Assembly: GCF_003999975.1 (NCBI RefSeq)
Contig: NZ_RJAC01000047.1
Span: forward strand, 1-32,689
Direction of reading: 5' to 3'
From: Actinoplanes solisilvae
GTDB lineage: Bacteria; Actinomycetota; Actinomycetes; Mycobacteriales; Micromonosporaceae
DNA: 32,689 nucleotides
Part shown: positions 1 through 6,807 of the stretch, piece after piece
Layout: each line of letters begins with the position of its first letter
Position numbering within the stretch: position 1 is the stretch's first letter
Program-made: the position numbers and the translations under genes
The notes under the pieces: generated by a model
What the model saw: the letters and a program-made list of their open reading frames with translations, nothing else
The model's database searches: none
What the model was told of the DNA's origin: nothing

Positions 1-63
1 GGGCAGCAGCGGCCGCACGAGCTGCCACAACGACTCCGGGCAGTACTTCTCCACATCACTCAC
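1..63 (-). CDS. IS5/IS4-type transposase, N-terminal fragment running off the window
   Basis: The reverse strand reads V-S-D-V-E-K-Y-C-P-E-S-L-W-Q-L-V-R-P-L-L-P up to the window edge. This is the usual opening of IS5-family DDE transposases (acidic residues, then SLWxLVxPLLP, the DUF4096-like N-terminal region). The chosen start is the GTG at 63; in-frame TTG codons at 93 and 96 are alternatives, and a stop follows at 102. Only about 21 residues are visible, so neither the catalytic DDE residues nor the terminal repeats can be checked. It marks a mobile-element boundary at the left of a region rich in gene relics. Confidence 0.55.
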   Translation of the reverse strand, partial: MSDVEKYCPESLWQLVRPLLP

Positions 64-155
64 ACCCGTACAACGAATGATGTTGGTCCTCAACAACCCC
101 TATCGAGATGCGGTCTTAGAGGGGTGTCTCCCTCAACGTTCGGGGCGGGAGTTGG

Positions 156-174
156 CTGGACTGCGGCCCTGACC
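156..174 (+). promoter_or_regulatory. Palindromic stress box A, upstream of the aldo/keto reductase relic
   Basis: The sequence ctggactgcggccctgacc ends in the GGCCCTGACC core shared by several boxes in the first 6 kb. It lies about 85 bases before the aldo/keto reductase start at 258. Its left half-site is one base closer than in the other copies, so it is a weaker match. Function is inferred from repetition and position. Confidence 0.35.
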
Positions 175-257
175 CGCCGTGCATGACAGGCCCCGGTCGG
201 GGAAAGGAGCCTCCGCGGCTACTGGCGCGAGTGCACTCCACCGAGAGGAAAGCTGTC

Positions 258-346
258 ATGTCCACCATTTCGAATCTGACGCTGAACAACGGCGTCGAGA
301 TCCCGGCGATCGGGTTCGGTGTCTTCCAGACCCCGGCCGGCGTCGG
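258..346 (+). pseudogene. Aldo/keto reductase, truncated 5' fragment
   Basis: An ATG at 258 with a good ribosome binding site (gagaggaaag, about 243-252) opens MSTISNLTLNNGVEIPAIGF followed by GVFQTP. This is the characteristic first beta-strand and cofactor-loop region of NADPH-dependent aldo/keto reductases of the 2,5-diketo-gluconate reductase type. After about 30 residues the similarity stops: the expected helix and the catalytic Asp-Tyr-Lys-His residues are absent, and the frame continues into unrelated sequence that overlaps the convergent TetR gene. The family is normally about 275-280 residues, so only a tenth remains. A deletion most likely joined the 5' end to other DNA near 345. 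The intact start and RBS suggest recent loss. Confidence 0.7.
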
Positions 347-451
347 CAACTCGCTGTTGTTCGCACACCTCGAACACCGGCGGCAAGGAGCGCCACTGGG
401 GTCTGTCCGAGCCCGCCGGCCGACTCCAACCGGCGGTGTATGCCGCCCTCG

Positions 452-1108
452 TCATGGGGTGGAGAGAGTCTCCGTCAGTCCGATGGCCGTCGACTGAAGC
501 AGCAGCCGGAGACGGGGGTTGAAGTCGAGAGCGACGTGACCCCAGTGCGGCACCTGCTCGTACAACACGGCAAGCGTCGGGGTGGGATGTGACACCTGCC
601 AGAAAGTGGCGGCGAATGCGAGCGTGGCGGCAACCAAGGTCTGGATCTGGTCGACCGTCATGCTGCTCACGCGATCCAACACGTCCACGATCTCGTCGTG
701 GGCGGGGAACGAGTTGGTCTTGTACTGCCGGGCTCGCTCGATGTCGACGTCACCTTCCAGGCTCAACGTCACGTGAGTCAGCAGGTCGCAGAACACCGGC
801 AGGGACGCGATGGTGTCGGCCAGTACCGTCGCGACATCTCGCGGCTTCAGCTCGTCGCGATCGCGGACGTCATCAGTGATCGCCGCGCTCCACTGCCGCC
901 AACCCCGTTCAGCCAGCTCAAGGAGTAACTCCTCTTTGCTGGCGTAGTAGCGCCGCACGCCAGTGCGGTGCAGGCGGGCTCGCTCCGTGACGGGCGCCAG
1001 CGTGACGAACCGGACGCCACCGCGCTCGAGGGCGATTGATTCCGCGGCCACCAACAGGTCCTCGGATCGGCGTTGCTTGTCGTCGGTCGATCGTGCTCGC
1101 TGGCGCAT
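452..1108 (-). CDS. TetR/AcrR-family transcriptional regulator
   Basis: A protein of about 218 residues from the ATG at 1108. The N-terminal helix-turn-helix spans roughly residues 15-60 and ends in the family signature (HRTGVRRYYASKEELLLEL), close to the usual recognition helix followed by YYxFxSKEELL. The rest is an all-helical ligand-binding domain of the usual length with no obvious catalytic residues. An in-frame ATG at 1150 would add 14 residues but lacks a better ribosome binding site. It converges on the truncated aldo/keto reductase. TetR regulators often sit beside such reductases, so that may have been its target, but no operator was identified. Confidence 0.85.
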   Translation of the reverse strand: MRQRARSTDDKQRRSEDLLVAAESIALERGGVRFVTLAPVTERARLHRTGVRRYYASKEELLLELAERGWRQWSAAITDDVRDRDELKPRDVATVLADTIASLPVFCDLLTHVTLSLEGDVDIERARQYKTNSFPAHDEIVDVLDRVSSMTVDQIQTLVAATLAFAATFWQVSHPTPTLAVLYEQVPHWGHVALDFNPRLRLLLQSTAIGLTETLSTP

Positions 1109-1193
1109 GCCCCAAGCGCGGCTGCGCCACGGAACTGGCCGGCCGCCCACTGGGCGCCCTCAGCCCCCGACGACACTCCACTGGACGGCTGCC

Positions 1194-1274
1194 CACCGTC
1201 GTGGTGCGCGCACCTTCATCGCTGACCTCGCCGTCGCGACCGGTTGCGGGCAACTCAAGACCGGTGCGCCGACG
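1194..1274 (+). pseudogene. Enolase C-terminal fragment
   Basis: One frame reads HRRGARTFIADLAVATGCGQ followed by LKTGAPTR. This matches the C-terminal enolase segment (SHRSGETEDTFIADLAV, then SGCGQLKTGAPARGER), with about two residues lost after the HR-G motif. Nothing on either side extends the similarity. It is a remnant of a second enolase, distinct from the complete gene at 20845-22125, whose matching segment differs at several residues. It cannot encode an active enzyme. Confidence 0.72.
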
Positions 1275-1342
1275 AGGACATCACGTCGCTGCGCCGTCTG
1301 GCGCGGCGGGCACTGGTACGGCGCCGGGCCTGCCCCGGATTG

Positions 1343-1552
1343 TCACGGATCCGCTGACGACAGGTCGATCTGGAGCGGTTCTTCGGCGCCGATCGGGTCC
1401 AGACATCGGCCGCCGGGTTCGAGGACGGGGCCGGACCGGTCGATCCGGTAGCGCGTCGGTCCGGCCACAACGGCCCGGATGCCAGTCTCAATCCCGTACG
1501 CCTTGACTGCCGGAGGCCTTCGGCCCGAGTGCTGCCCGGCGGGCGCCGACAC
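1343..1552 (-). CDS. Small hypothetical ORF or gene remnant
   Basis: A 69-residue reverse-strand frame from a GTG at 1552. From about residue 16 its codons end mostly in G or C and the composition looks protein-like, for example AYGIETGIRAVVAGPTRYRI. No family is recognised and no clear ribosome binding site precedes the GTG. A palindromic box (1511-1529) lies inside its first codons, which argues against this start. It could be the 3' end of a decayed gene. Confidence 0.25.
   Translation of the reverse strand: MSAPAGQHSGRRPPAVKAYGIETGIRAVVAGPTRYRIDRSGPVLEPGGRCLDPIGAEEPLQIDLSSADP
1511..1529 (+). promoter_or_regulatory. Palindromic stress box B
   Basis: The sequence cggaggccttcggcccgag has half-sites AGGCC and GGCCC separated by TTC, the same layout as the better boxes. 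It lies 114 bases before the nitroreductase start and could act with the box at 1578. Confidence 0.35.
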
Positions 1553-1577
1553 CGGTCGTTGCGCACGTCAAGCGAAA

Positions 1578-1597
1578 CAGGCCCTCCGGCCCTGACC
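1578..1597 (+). promoter_or_regulatory. Palindromic stress box C, nitroreductase promoter
   Basis: The sequence caggccctccggccctgacc is an inverted repeat, CAGG-CCC around TCC and GGCCCTG, 46 bases before the ATG at 1643. That is a usual distance for an activator site. It shares 10 bases (GGCCCTGACC) exactly with the boxes at 156 and 6065. Confidence 0.45.
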
Positions 1598-1642
1598 GAC
1601 CGATCGTGCCCGGCCTAGCGTGAAAGCGGAAAGGAGCCCGAG

Positions 1643-2611
1643 ATGGCGACCTTGGACCGGCCGACGTTGATCCGTTGTATCGAAGCGGCGACGCTGGCGC
1701 CGTCGCTGCACAACAGCCAGCCGTGGCGGTTCCGCGTCGACGGGGATTCCGTGGACGTGTACGGCGATCCGGGCCGCCGTCTGGAGGTGCTCGACCCGAA
1801 CGGCCGCGAGCTGATCATCAGCGTCGGCGCGGCGCTGTTCACGCTCCGGGCAGCGATTCGGGACGCGGGCTGGATTCCGACGGTGGAGACGTTCCCCGAT
1901 CCGGACCTGACCGACCTGGTCGCCCGGGTGCGCCTGGGGCGGCCCGCTGAACCGAGCCGGGAGTCGCAGGAGCTGGCCGGCGCGATCGCCCGGCGGCACA
2001 CCAACCGGCAGCCTTTCTCCTCCGCTGTCGTTTCCGCCGACGTCCTCGACAAGCTGCGCGACGCCGCTGAACACGAGGGTGCCAGGCTGACCGTGGCCGG
2101 CGGAGCCAGGCGTACGGTGATCGTCAGCCTGGGTCGCGCGGCGGCGGATCGGCTGCACCGCCGCGGTGGATACTTCGCGGAGCTGAACCGCTGGACGCGT
2201 CAACTGCCGGGCCGCGTCGACGGCATTCCGGCTCACGCCATGGGGCCGTGGGACGCGCTCGAGCGAATTCCGATGCGCGACTTCGGGACGGTCAACCCGC
2301 AGCCGTCGCGCCACGGTGAGGAGTTCGAGGCGTACCCGACCATCGCTGTCCTCACCACGGTGGGGGACACCCGGGTGCAATGGCTGCAGGCCGGTCAGGC
2401 ACTGCAGCGAATCCTGCTGGTCGCGACCCGTCTGCATCTGGCCACGACCCCCATCAGCCAACCGGTGGAGATCCCCTCGATCCGCGACGTCCTGTCGGAC
2501 CCGCGAACGGGCCGATGGGCGCAGATGGTGATCCGCCTCGGGTACGGGCCACCGGCAGGCGCAACACCGCGCCGGCCGGTCACCGAGGTTCTGCTCGCAC
2601 CGGGCGCCTGA
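1643..2611 (+). CDS. Acg-family FMN-binding nitroreductase-like protein
   Basis: A 322-residue protein whose start (RLTLIRCIEAATLAPSLHNS is the type of opening; here DRPTLIRCIEAATLAPSLHN then SQPWRF) matches the Acg family of mycobacterial Rv2032, Rv3127 and Rv3131. It has a conserved SLHNSQPW flavin-loop motif at about residues 18-26, an RRHTNR motif near the middle and a C-terminal segment ending MVIRLGYGPP. These proteins resemble duplicated nitroreductases and are thought to bind and sequester FMN. In mycobacteria they are strongly induced by hypoxia through DosR (family knowledge). The ATG follows an AAAGGAG ribosome binding site, and two palindromic boxes lie upstream. The neighbouring stress protein supports a stress or dormancy role. 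Confidence 0.9.
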   Translation: MATLDRPTLIRCIEAATLAPSLHNSQPWRFRVDGDSVDVYGDPGRRLEVLDPNGRELIISVGAALFTLRAAIRDAGWIPTVETFPDPDLTDLVARVRLGRPAEPSRESQELAGAIARRHTNRQPFSSAVVSADVLDKLRDAAEHEGARLTVAGGARRTVIVSLGRAAADRLHRRGGYFAELNRWTRQLPGRVDGIPAHAMGPWDALERIPMRDFGTVNPQPSRHGEEFEAYPTIAVLTTVGDTRVQWLQAGQALQRILLVATRLHLATTPISQPVEIPSIRDVLSDPRTGRWAQMVIRLGYGPPAGATPRRPVTEVLLAPGA

Positions 2612-2703
2612 CTTGAAGCAGGCCGACCGCCGCGGCGTGCCGCTCATCGTGCTGATGACCGGTGAGGAAGTGCCGCTGGGGTCGGCCGCAGGTTGGGCCG
2701 GGC

Positions 2704-3570
2704 TCAAGCCGACCGGGCCACCGCGACCGGGCATTCGGAATGGTGCAGCAGGTGCTGACCGACCGAGCCGAGCAGCAGTCCGGCGAAGCCGCCGTGCCCG
2801 CGGCCGCCGACCACGACCAGCTGGGCGGTCCGTGACCAGGCGGTGAGGTAGAAACGGGGGGAGCCGTTGATCACTTGTTGCCGCACCGTCAGGTCCGGGT
2901 ACTTCGTGGCGATGCCCGCGACGGCCTCGGCCAGAACACGCCGTTGCTCGTCCTCACCAGTCCGGGTGCCGAAGTCCGTGGGCAGGTCCGCGTTGAGCTC
3001 CGTACCGTGCCAGCCGTGCCAGGCGTTCATGGCGACCAGCTCCGCGCCGCGATTGCTGGCCTCCTCGGCCGCGAACAGCAGGGCGTCAGCCGAGACGGCG
3101 GAGCCGTCCACACCGACGACCACCGGGCCGGTCTCCCGCGGCGTGCCCCGGGTGACCAGAACGGGACAACTCCCGTGCGTCGCCGTCTGCAGGGCCACCG
3201 ACCCGAGCATCAAGTCGGCCACGTTGCCCAGGCCGCGATCACCGATCACCAGCAGAGGAGCCCGCCGGCTCTCCGCGACCAGGATCTTGGCCGCGCTGCC
3301 CGGGATCACCTCGGCGGTCACCTCGACGCACGGCGCGCGTTTGCCCACGGCCTTGAGCGCCTCGGTCACGAAACCCTCGGCCCGGTTCCAGTAGGACCGG
3401 TGGACGGGTGGCACCGCGGCCGGATCCATCTCCATGCCCGCCGGTACCCAGATCAACGCGTGCACGATGCGCAGACCGCGGTGACGCCGGGCCGCCTCGT
3501 CGGCCGCGACCCTGACCGCGGTCAGACCGCGTTCAGAACCGTCGATCCCTACCACGATCGGTGTGTTCAT
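2704..3570 (-). CDS. Universal stress protein, two USP domains
   Basis: A 288-residue protein made of two USP domains, roughly residues 1-140 and 150-288. It begins MNTPIVVGIDGSERGLTAVR. Both domains end in the ATP-binding signature GxxG-x9-GS: GDRGLGNVADLMLGS and GGRGHGGFAGLLLGS. Both also contain the early VGxDGS motif, so both lobes probably bind nucleotide. Tandem USPs of this size are typical of actinobacterial hypoxia and stationary-phase regulons. It lies convergent to the nitroreductase, and a well-formed palindromic box sits 120 bases upstream of its start (3690-3709). Confidence 0.92.
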   Translation of the reverse strand: MNTPIVVGIDGSERGLTAVRVAADEAARRHRGLRIVHALIWVPAGMEMDPAAVPPVHRSYWNRAEGFVTEALKAVGKRAPCVEVTAEVIPGSAAKILVAESRRAPLLVIGDRGLGNVADLMLGSVALQTATHGSCPVLVTRGTPRETGPVVVGVDGSAVSADALLFAAEEASNRGAELVAMNAWHGWHGTELNADLPTDFGTRTGEDEQRRVLAEAVAGIATKYPDLTVRQQVINGSPRFYLTAWSRTAQLVVVGGRGHGGFAGLLLGSVGQHLLHHSECPVAVARSA

Positions 3571-3689
3571 GACCGCACTCCTCCTCGGCCGTCAGCACGG
3601 CCGCCGCCGCGCAAACTCCCCCGCCGGACCGCGTCCTGCCGGGTGACGGCTTCCTTCATCCCTTCACGTTGCATCCGAGACCGTCGGCG

Positions 3690-3709
3690 TGTCAGGGCCG
3701 AAGGACCTG
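3690..3709 (-). promoter_or_regulatory. Palindromic stress box D, USP promoter
   Basis: On the reverse strand it reads caggtccttcggccctgaca: CAGGTCC and GGCCCTG half-sites around TTC, one mismatch from perfect inverted symmetry. It is the best-formed copy in the window and lies 120 bases upstream of the two-domain USP it would control. Confidence 0.5.
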
Positions 3710-3995
3710 TTCGGGCCGGATGTCGGCAAGAGCCCGTTCGACAGGCTCGCCGGGGGACGATCCGGTCACCACCTCGATTTCCGGCCGGGGCGCGGCGGCC
3801 GCACACTGCCAGTGTCCAAGCCTCAAGCAGCCCGCCGAGCTCAGGCGGGTCACAGATCGTTCGCCTGGTGAGGCGAGTCAGCATCATCCGGTCAGGCGGT
3901 TGTACAGAGCGACGCGCACACCGCGAGCGGGAGCGCCGACCTCGAGCGGGCCGCCGCCGGTCCCCGTGACGGTGCCGATCCGGTCGTTGCATCGG

Positions 3996-4013
3996 AGGGG
4001 GCCGATGGCCTTG
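3996..4013 (-). promoter_or_regulatory. Palindromic stress box E
   Basis: The reverse strand reads caaggccatcggccccct: half-sites AGGCC and GGCCC around ATC. It lies about 155 bases upstream of the DUF6069-like gene, so control of that gene is possible but the distance is long. Confidence 0.33.
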
Positions 4014-4166
4014 TCCGTCGTGTCTTCCGGCCGTGACGGCCGAGGCCCGCCGACGGGAGGATTGTCTGTGGTGGACGGCCGGACGCCGCCAGGCCGGCCA
4101 GGCGTCCGCCGGAGGCAGGCCAGGGCGCGACTCGCGACACGCTGGCCCGTACAGGAAGGATCTGCG

Positions 4167-4688
4167 ATGACGGAGTACGGCGGGGATGTCCCCCGAGCGC
4201 CTGAGCGATACACCCTGGACGCAGGCCGTTTCTGGGCCAGCAGCGTCGCCACCGCGGTTGTCGCGGCGTTGGTCGCCATCGTGGGCGTGCTCATCGCGCG
4301 AGGCTTGTTCGACGTGCCGGTTCTGACGCCTCGCAGCCACGGCATCTGGGGTGACGCGCACACCGCGACATATGCGGCCGGTGCCGCCGTCGGCGCACTG
4401 CTGGGGGCAGGTCTGATGCACCTGCTCACCGTTGCCGTGGCTGAACCGCGCCGGTTCTTCGGCTGGATCATGGCTCTGGTCACACTGATCGCGATCGTCA
4501 TGCCGTTGACACTCGCGGACCGGACCGGCTCCCGCATCGCGACTGCCGCGATCAATCTAGCCATCGGTGTCGCCATCGCCACGATCGTCGACAGCGTCGC
4601 CCGCACGACGCGCCATCTTCGGCCGCCGGACTCGCCCAGTGGCCGGGTTCAGGCCGAGGAACGGCCACAGCGACCGACGCGGGCTTGA
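4167..4688 (+). CDS. DUF6069-like four-helix membrane protein
   Basis: A 173-residue protein starting at the ATG at 4167, 7 bases after an AGGAAGGA ribosome binding site. Much longer in-frame starts upstream fall in non-coding sequence. Four hydrophobic helices are visible: SSVATAVVAALVAIVGVLIA, AAGAAVGALLGAGLMHLLTV, GWIMALVTLIAIVMPLTLA and TAAINLAIGVAIATIVDSVA. A charged, Pro-rich cytoplasmic tail follows. The arrangement matches actinobacterial DUF6069 proteins, whose function is unknown. Nothing in the sequence suggests transport or enzymatic residues. Confidence 0.8.
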   Translation: MTEYGGDVPRAPERYTLDAGRFWASSVATAVVAALVAIVGVLIARGLFDVPVLTPRSHGIWGDAHTATYAAGAAVGALLGAGLMHLLTVAVAEPRRFFGWIMALVTLIAIVMPLTLADRTGSRIATAAINLAIGVAIATIVDSVARTTRHLRPPDSPSGRVQAEERPQRPTRA

Positions 4689-4782
4689 TCCTGTTCATGC
4701 GGTGCAGCTCCCGATCGCGAACCCGGTCCACCCGCTGCAGCTTCTCGGGGCTCGAACGGGTCAGGACGCAGATTGGTACGCC

Positions 4783-5346
4783 TCAGGGCAGGAACTGCTG
4801 GCGTACGCGAACAACCTGGCCGTGTTCAACGGTGAGCCAGAACAGGGTGTCGCGCAGCCGGGTCTTCAACCCGGCGACACCCACCTCGAGGTCGGCCGTC
4901 GAGCCGCCGTTCACGACCTTCACCGACAAATGCCAGACGATCGGAAGAGTCCGCTCCCTCGGATTTTCGTTCAGGATGTAGTAATCGTTGGGCGGTGTCT
5001 CGTCCGGCGAGTCGGGGTACCTTTTTTTCCATTCCCGAGCGGCCTTGTCGCCGGTCAGGAATTCGACCAGATCCATGGTGAGCGTGCCCCGGCCGACTGC
5101 TGTGACGTAAGCGGGCCAACTCCCGTCAGCGATCGCGGGTCGCGTTCCCGCGGTGGCGGGCCCGGGGGCCGGGTCCTCCGCGCCCGTCCCGGGGGCGCCC
5201 GGAGCATCCGATGTGGCTGGAGCGGAGGCCGAGACCGCGGGTTTCACTGGTCCTTGGCCGGCCGGATCGTTGTGGCAGCCGGTGACGAACAGCGAAGCCG
5301 CAGTCAACGCGACCGCCGCGGCGAGGGCCCTGCGTGGGGGAGTCAT
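4783..5346 (-). CDS. Putative secreted lipoprotein
   Basis: A 187-residue protein with a short basic start (MTPPRRALAAAVAL), a hydrophobic core and a lipobox-like cleavage site, FVTGC, placing the lipidated Cys near residue 24. A flexible Ala/Pro/Gly/Thr-rich linker runs to about residue 70, followed by a compact domain of about 115 residues. That domain is mixed alpha/beta and rich in Asp and Lys, and ends LFWLTVEHGQVVRVRQQFLP. No family is recognised. Export to the outer face of the membrane is supported by the signal sequence; its role there is unknown. It converges on the DUF6069-like gene. Confidence 0.75.
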   Translation of the reverse strand: MTPPRRALAAAVALTAASLFVTGCHNDPAGQGPVKPAVSASAPATSDAPGAPGTGAEDPAPGPATAGTRPAIADGSWPAYVTAVGRGTLTMDLVEFLTGDKAAREWKKRYPDSPDETPPNDYYILNENPRERTLPIVWHLSVKVVNGGSTADLEVGVAGLKTRLRDTLFWLTVEHGQVVRVRQQFLP

Positions 5347-5484
5347 GCACCCAGCGTCCGGCGATCTGCGCGGGATCTACAGAGACGGAAGTCCTTCTCT
5401 CCGTTTCGCAGGACCCCCTTCCGAGAGCCGGGAGCGATGACACCGGCCCTGGCGCACGGTGTCTCAACACACCGCCGGGGCGGC

Positions 5485-5502
5485 CGGGAACTTCGGCCCG
5501 AG
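5485..5502 (+). promoter_or_regulatory. Palindromic stress box F
   Basis: The sequence cgggaacttcggcccgag has GGAAC and GGCCC around TTC. Its left half is the least conserved of the set. It lies 84 bases ahead of the GH94 relic and about 140 bases upstream of the divergent lipoprotein start, so its present target is unclear. Confidence 0.3.
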
Positions 5503-5568
5503 TGCCGGCGCGCGGGTGCTGCCACGATGGACGCACGGACCTGACCGTTCCTCCCTGCTATCCCGCTG

Positions 5569-5976
5569 GTGACCACGCCGGACGCGGATACCGACCGGAT
5601 GGTGAACGTCTGGAACGCGTACCAGTGCTTCAATCTGAGCCGGCCGGCCTCATTCGTCGAATCGGGGGTCGGTCGCGGCATGGGTTTCCGCGATTCCAAC
5701 CAGGACCTGCTCGGCTTCGTCCACATGATTCCGGAACGCGCCCGCGCGCGGATCCTGGACATCGCGGTCACCCAGAAGACGACCGGCGGGGCCTATCACC
5801 AATGTCAGACGTTGATCAGCGGGGAACAACGACATCGGCGAGGGCCTCAACGACGACCTGTTGTAGCTGGTGCTCGGCGTCTCCGCGTATCTGAAGGAGA
5901 CCGGCGACGAGACGATCGCTCGACGAGCCGGTGCCGTTCGACAACGTGCCCGGCGGCGAGGCCCGAGATAGCAACG
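5569..5976 (+). pseudogene. GH94 cellobiose/chitobiose phosphorylase, internal fragment
   Basis: The frame from 5569 reads VNVWNAYQCFNLSR, then ESGVGRGMGFRDSNQDLLGF followed by VHMIPERARARILDIA. This is the catalytic-core signature of GH94 disaccharide phosphorylases (VNVWNQYQ...ESGxGRGMGFRDSNQD). The continuation is split over further frames: NNDIGEGLNDDLL, a TAG stop at 5864 where the family has Trp (TGG to TAG), then LVLGVSAYLKETGD, then after another shift LDEPVPFDNVPGGEA. At least two frameshifts and one nonsense change are present. Only about 135 of the normal 800 or more residues remain, with no 5' or 3' end. It cannot be functional. Confidence 0.85.
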
Positions 5977-6064
5977 CCCAGCGTCCTTCAAGCGATCGAC
6001 CAGGTCGTAGCATCATGGCGGGCCAGTCCTCGTGGACGCCCCCGCGGGCAGGCGTTTCTCCTAA

Positions 6065-6084
6065 CTGGTCTACCGGCCCTGACC
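6065..6084 (+). promoter_or_regulatory. Palindromic stress box G
   Basis: The sequence ctggtctaccggccctgacc repeats the GGCCCTGACC core of boxes A and C. It lies about 140 bases upstream of the small membrane protein at 6223, in sequence with no recognisable gene. Confidence 0.4.
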
Positions 6085-6222
6085 TGCGCCGGACCGCCGC
6101 AACCCCTCTGCGATGACAGCCGTGGCGCTGCGTGCGGGCCTATCAGCACGTACGAGGCGGGACCTTCTTCCCTGCCCTCCATCGTCGTGCCGGTTGAGCA
6201 TTGTGAGCGGGAGGTGTGAAGG

Positions 6223-6504
6223 ATGTTGTTCGCTCTCATGGCATTCGTGGTTCTCGCCGGGATGTGCTCGCTGCCGTTCATCTTCGGCTGGTACGACAAA
6301 GCGGCGAAGAAGCCTCACGACGTCGCCGAGGATCAGCGGCGCGAGACGCGACCGGAAAGTCTGGAGGGCGTGCTTGTCGCCCAGCTCGTCGCCGATGAGA
6401 TCACCCGCGGCCAGTACCACCGGGCGATGGCGAAGATCGCCGCTCGCGACGACGATCGCCATCCCCTAGCGGTCCCGCCGAGCCCGGGCGCCACAGCCGA
6501 TTGA
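6223..6504 (+). CDS. Small single-helix membrane protein with a SHOCT-like C-terminus
   Basis: A 93-residue protein. The start is supported by a purine-rich GGGAGGTGTGAAGG tract just before the ATG. One N-terminal hydrophobic helix (LFALMAFVVLAGMCSLPFIF, about residues 2-21) is followed by a charged stretch. A short helix pair then reads LVAQLVADEITRGQYHRAMA. That last part resembles the SHOCT motif (short C-terminal domain, typically LxxLxxxGxITxEEFxxxK), which occurs in small oligomerising membrane-associated proteins. The similarity is suggestive only. No operon partner is evident. Confidence 0.65.
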   Translation: MLFALMAFVVLAGMCSLPFIFGWYDKAAKKPHDVAEDQRRETRPESLEGVLVAQLVADEITRGQYHRAMAKIAARDDDRHPLAVPPSPGATAD

Positions 6505-6807
6505 GGAGAGGCGGTCCTGCCTGTTTCGGAGGGACGCCGGGCCGCGCCAGTCCGTTTTTCGGCCGGTCGGGGGTGTTCGTGAACTGCCGTGGAGATGTCA
6601 TGGTTGATGTCCAGACGTCCGGGTGTGGTGCCCGGCACCACGCGGCTTTGAGTCGGGAGCGGGCCCACGCCGGGAGGCTGCCCGTTCCACGCCGGCACGC
6701 AGGGGACCGGCTCGTGCGGTGTCGCCACAGTCGCGTTCGCACGGTCGCAGCGACGGGCACAACGGTGCCGAAGAGGCGGAAAGCCCTCGCGACCCGCCCA
6801 GGCCACT
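6505..6807. other. Intergenic region without a recognisable gene
   Basis: I see no convincing gene in these 300 bases. A short perfect stem (gtggtgc/gcaccac, 6625-6641) could be a weak terminator, but it lacks a T tract and is far from either flanking stop codon. Confidence 0.4.

Larger units (their letters stand above)
1109..1642. other. Intergenic region with relic DNA between the TetR gene and the nitroreductase
   Basis: This 530-base stretch holds the enolase fragment (1194-1274), a weakly supported reverse-strand small ORF (1343-1552) and two palindromic boxes (1511-1529 and 1578-1597) ahead of the nitroreductase. I see no other recognisable gene. The sequence looks like decayed coding DNA rather than a normal actinobacterial spacer. 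Confidence 0.5.
3571..4166. other. Long divergent intergenic region with two palindromic boxes
   Basis: About 600 bases separate the USP start from the DUF6069-like gene. The stretch holds the box at 3690-3709 and a second at 3996-4013. A short reverse-strand frame ending at 3884 (reading RIGTVTGTGGGPLEVGAPAR near its end) is coding-like in composition but has no credible start; it may be a gene remnant. No complete gene is visible. Confidence 0.5.

Noticed and set aside
2613..2703. Forward frame reading GVPLIVLMTGEEVPLG after the nitroreductase
   Set aside because: TTG start without a ribosome binding site, quickly runs into the convergent USP gene; no family recognised.
3884..3998. Short reverse-strand frame ending GVRVALYNRLTG
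   Set aside because: Coding-like codon use but no start codon or ribosome binding site; kept only as a possible remnant in the spacer description.
6625..6641. Short stem gtggtgc/gcaccac as an MFS terminator
   Set aside because: Nearly 170 bases beyond the MFS stop and only 7 base pairs; not strong enough to call.
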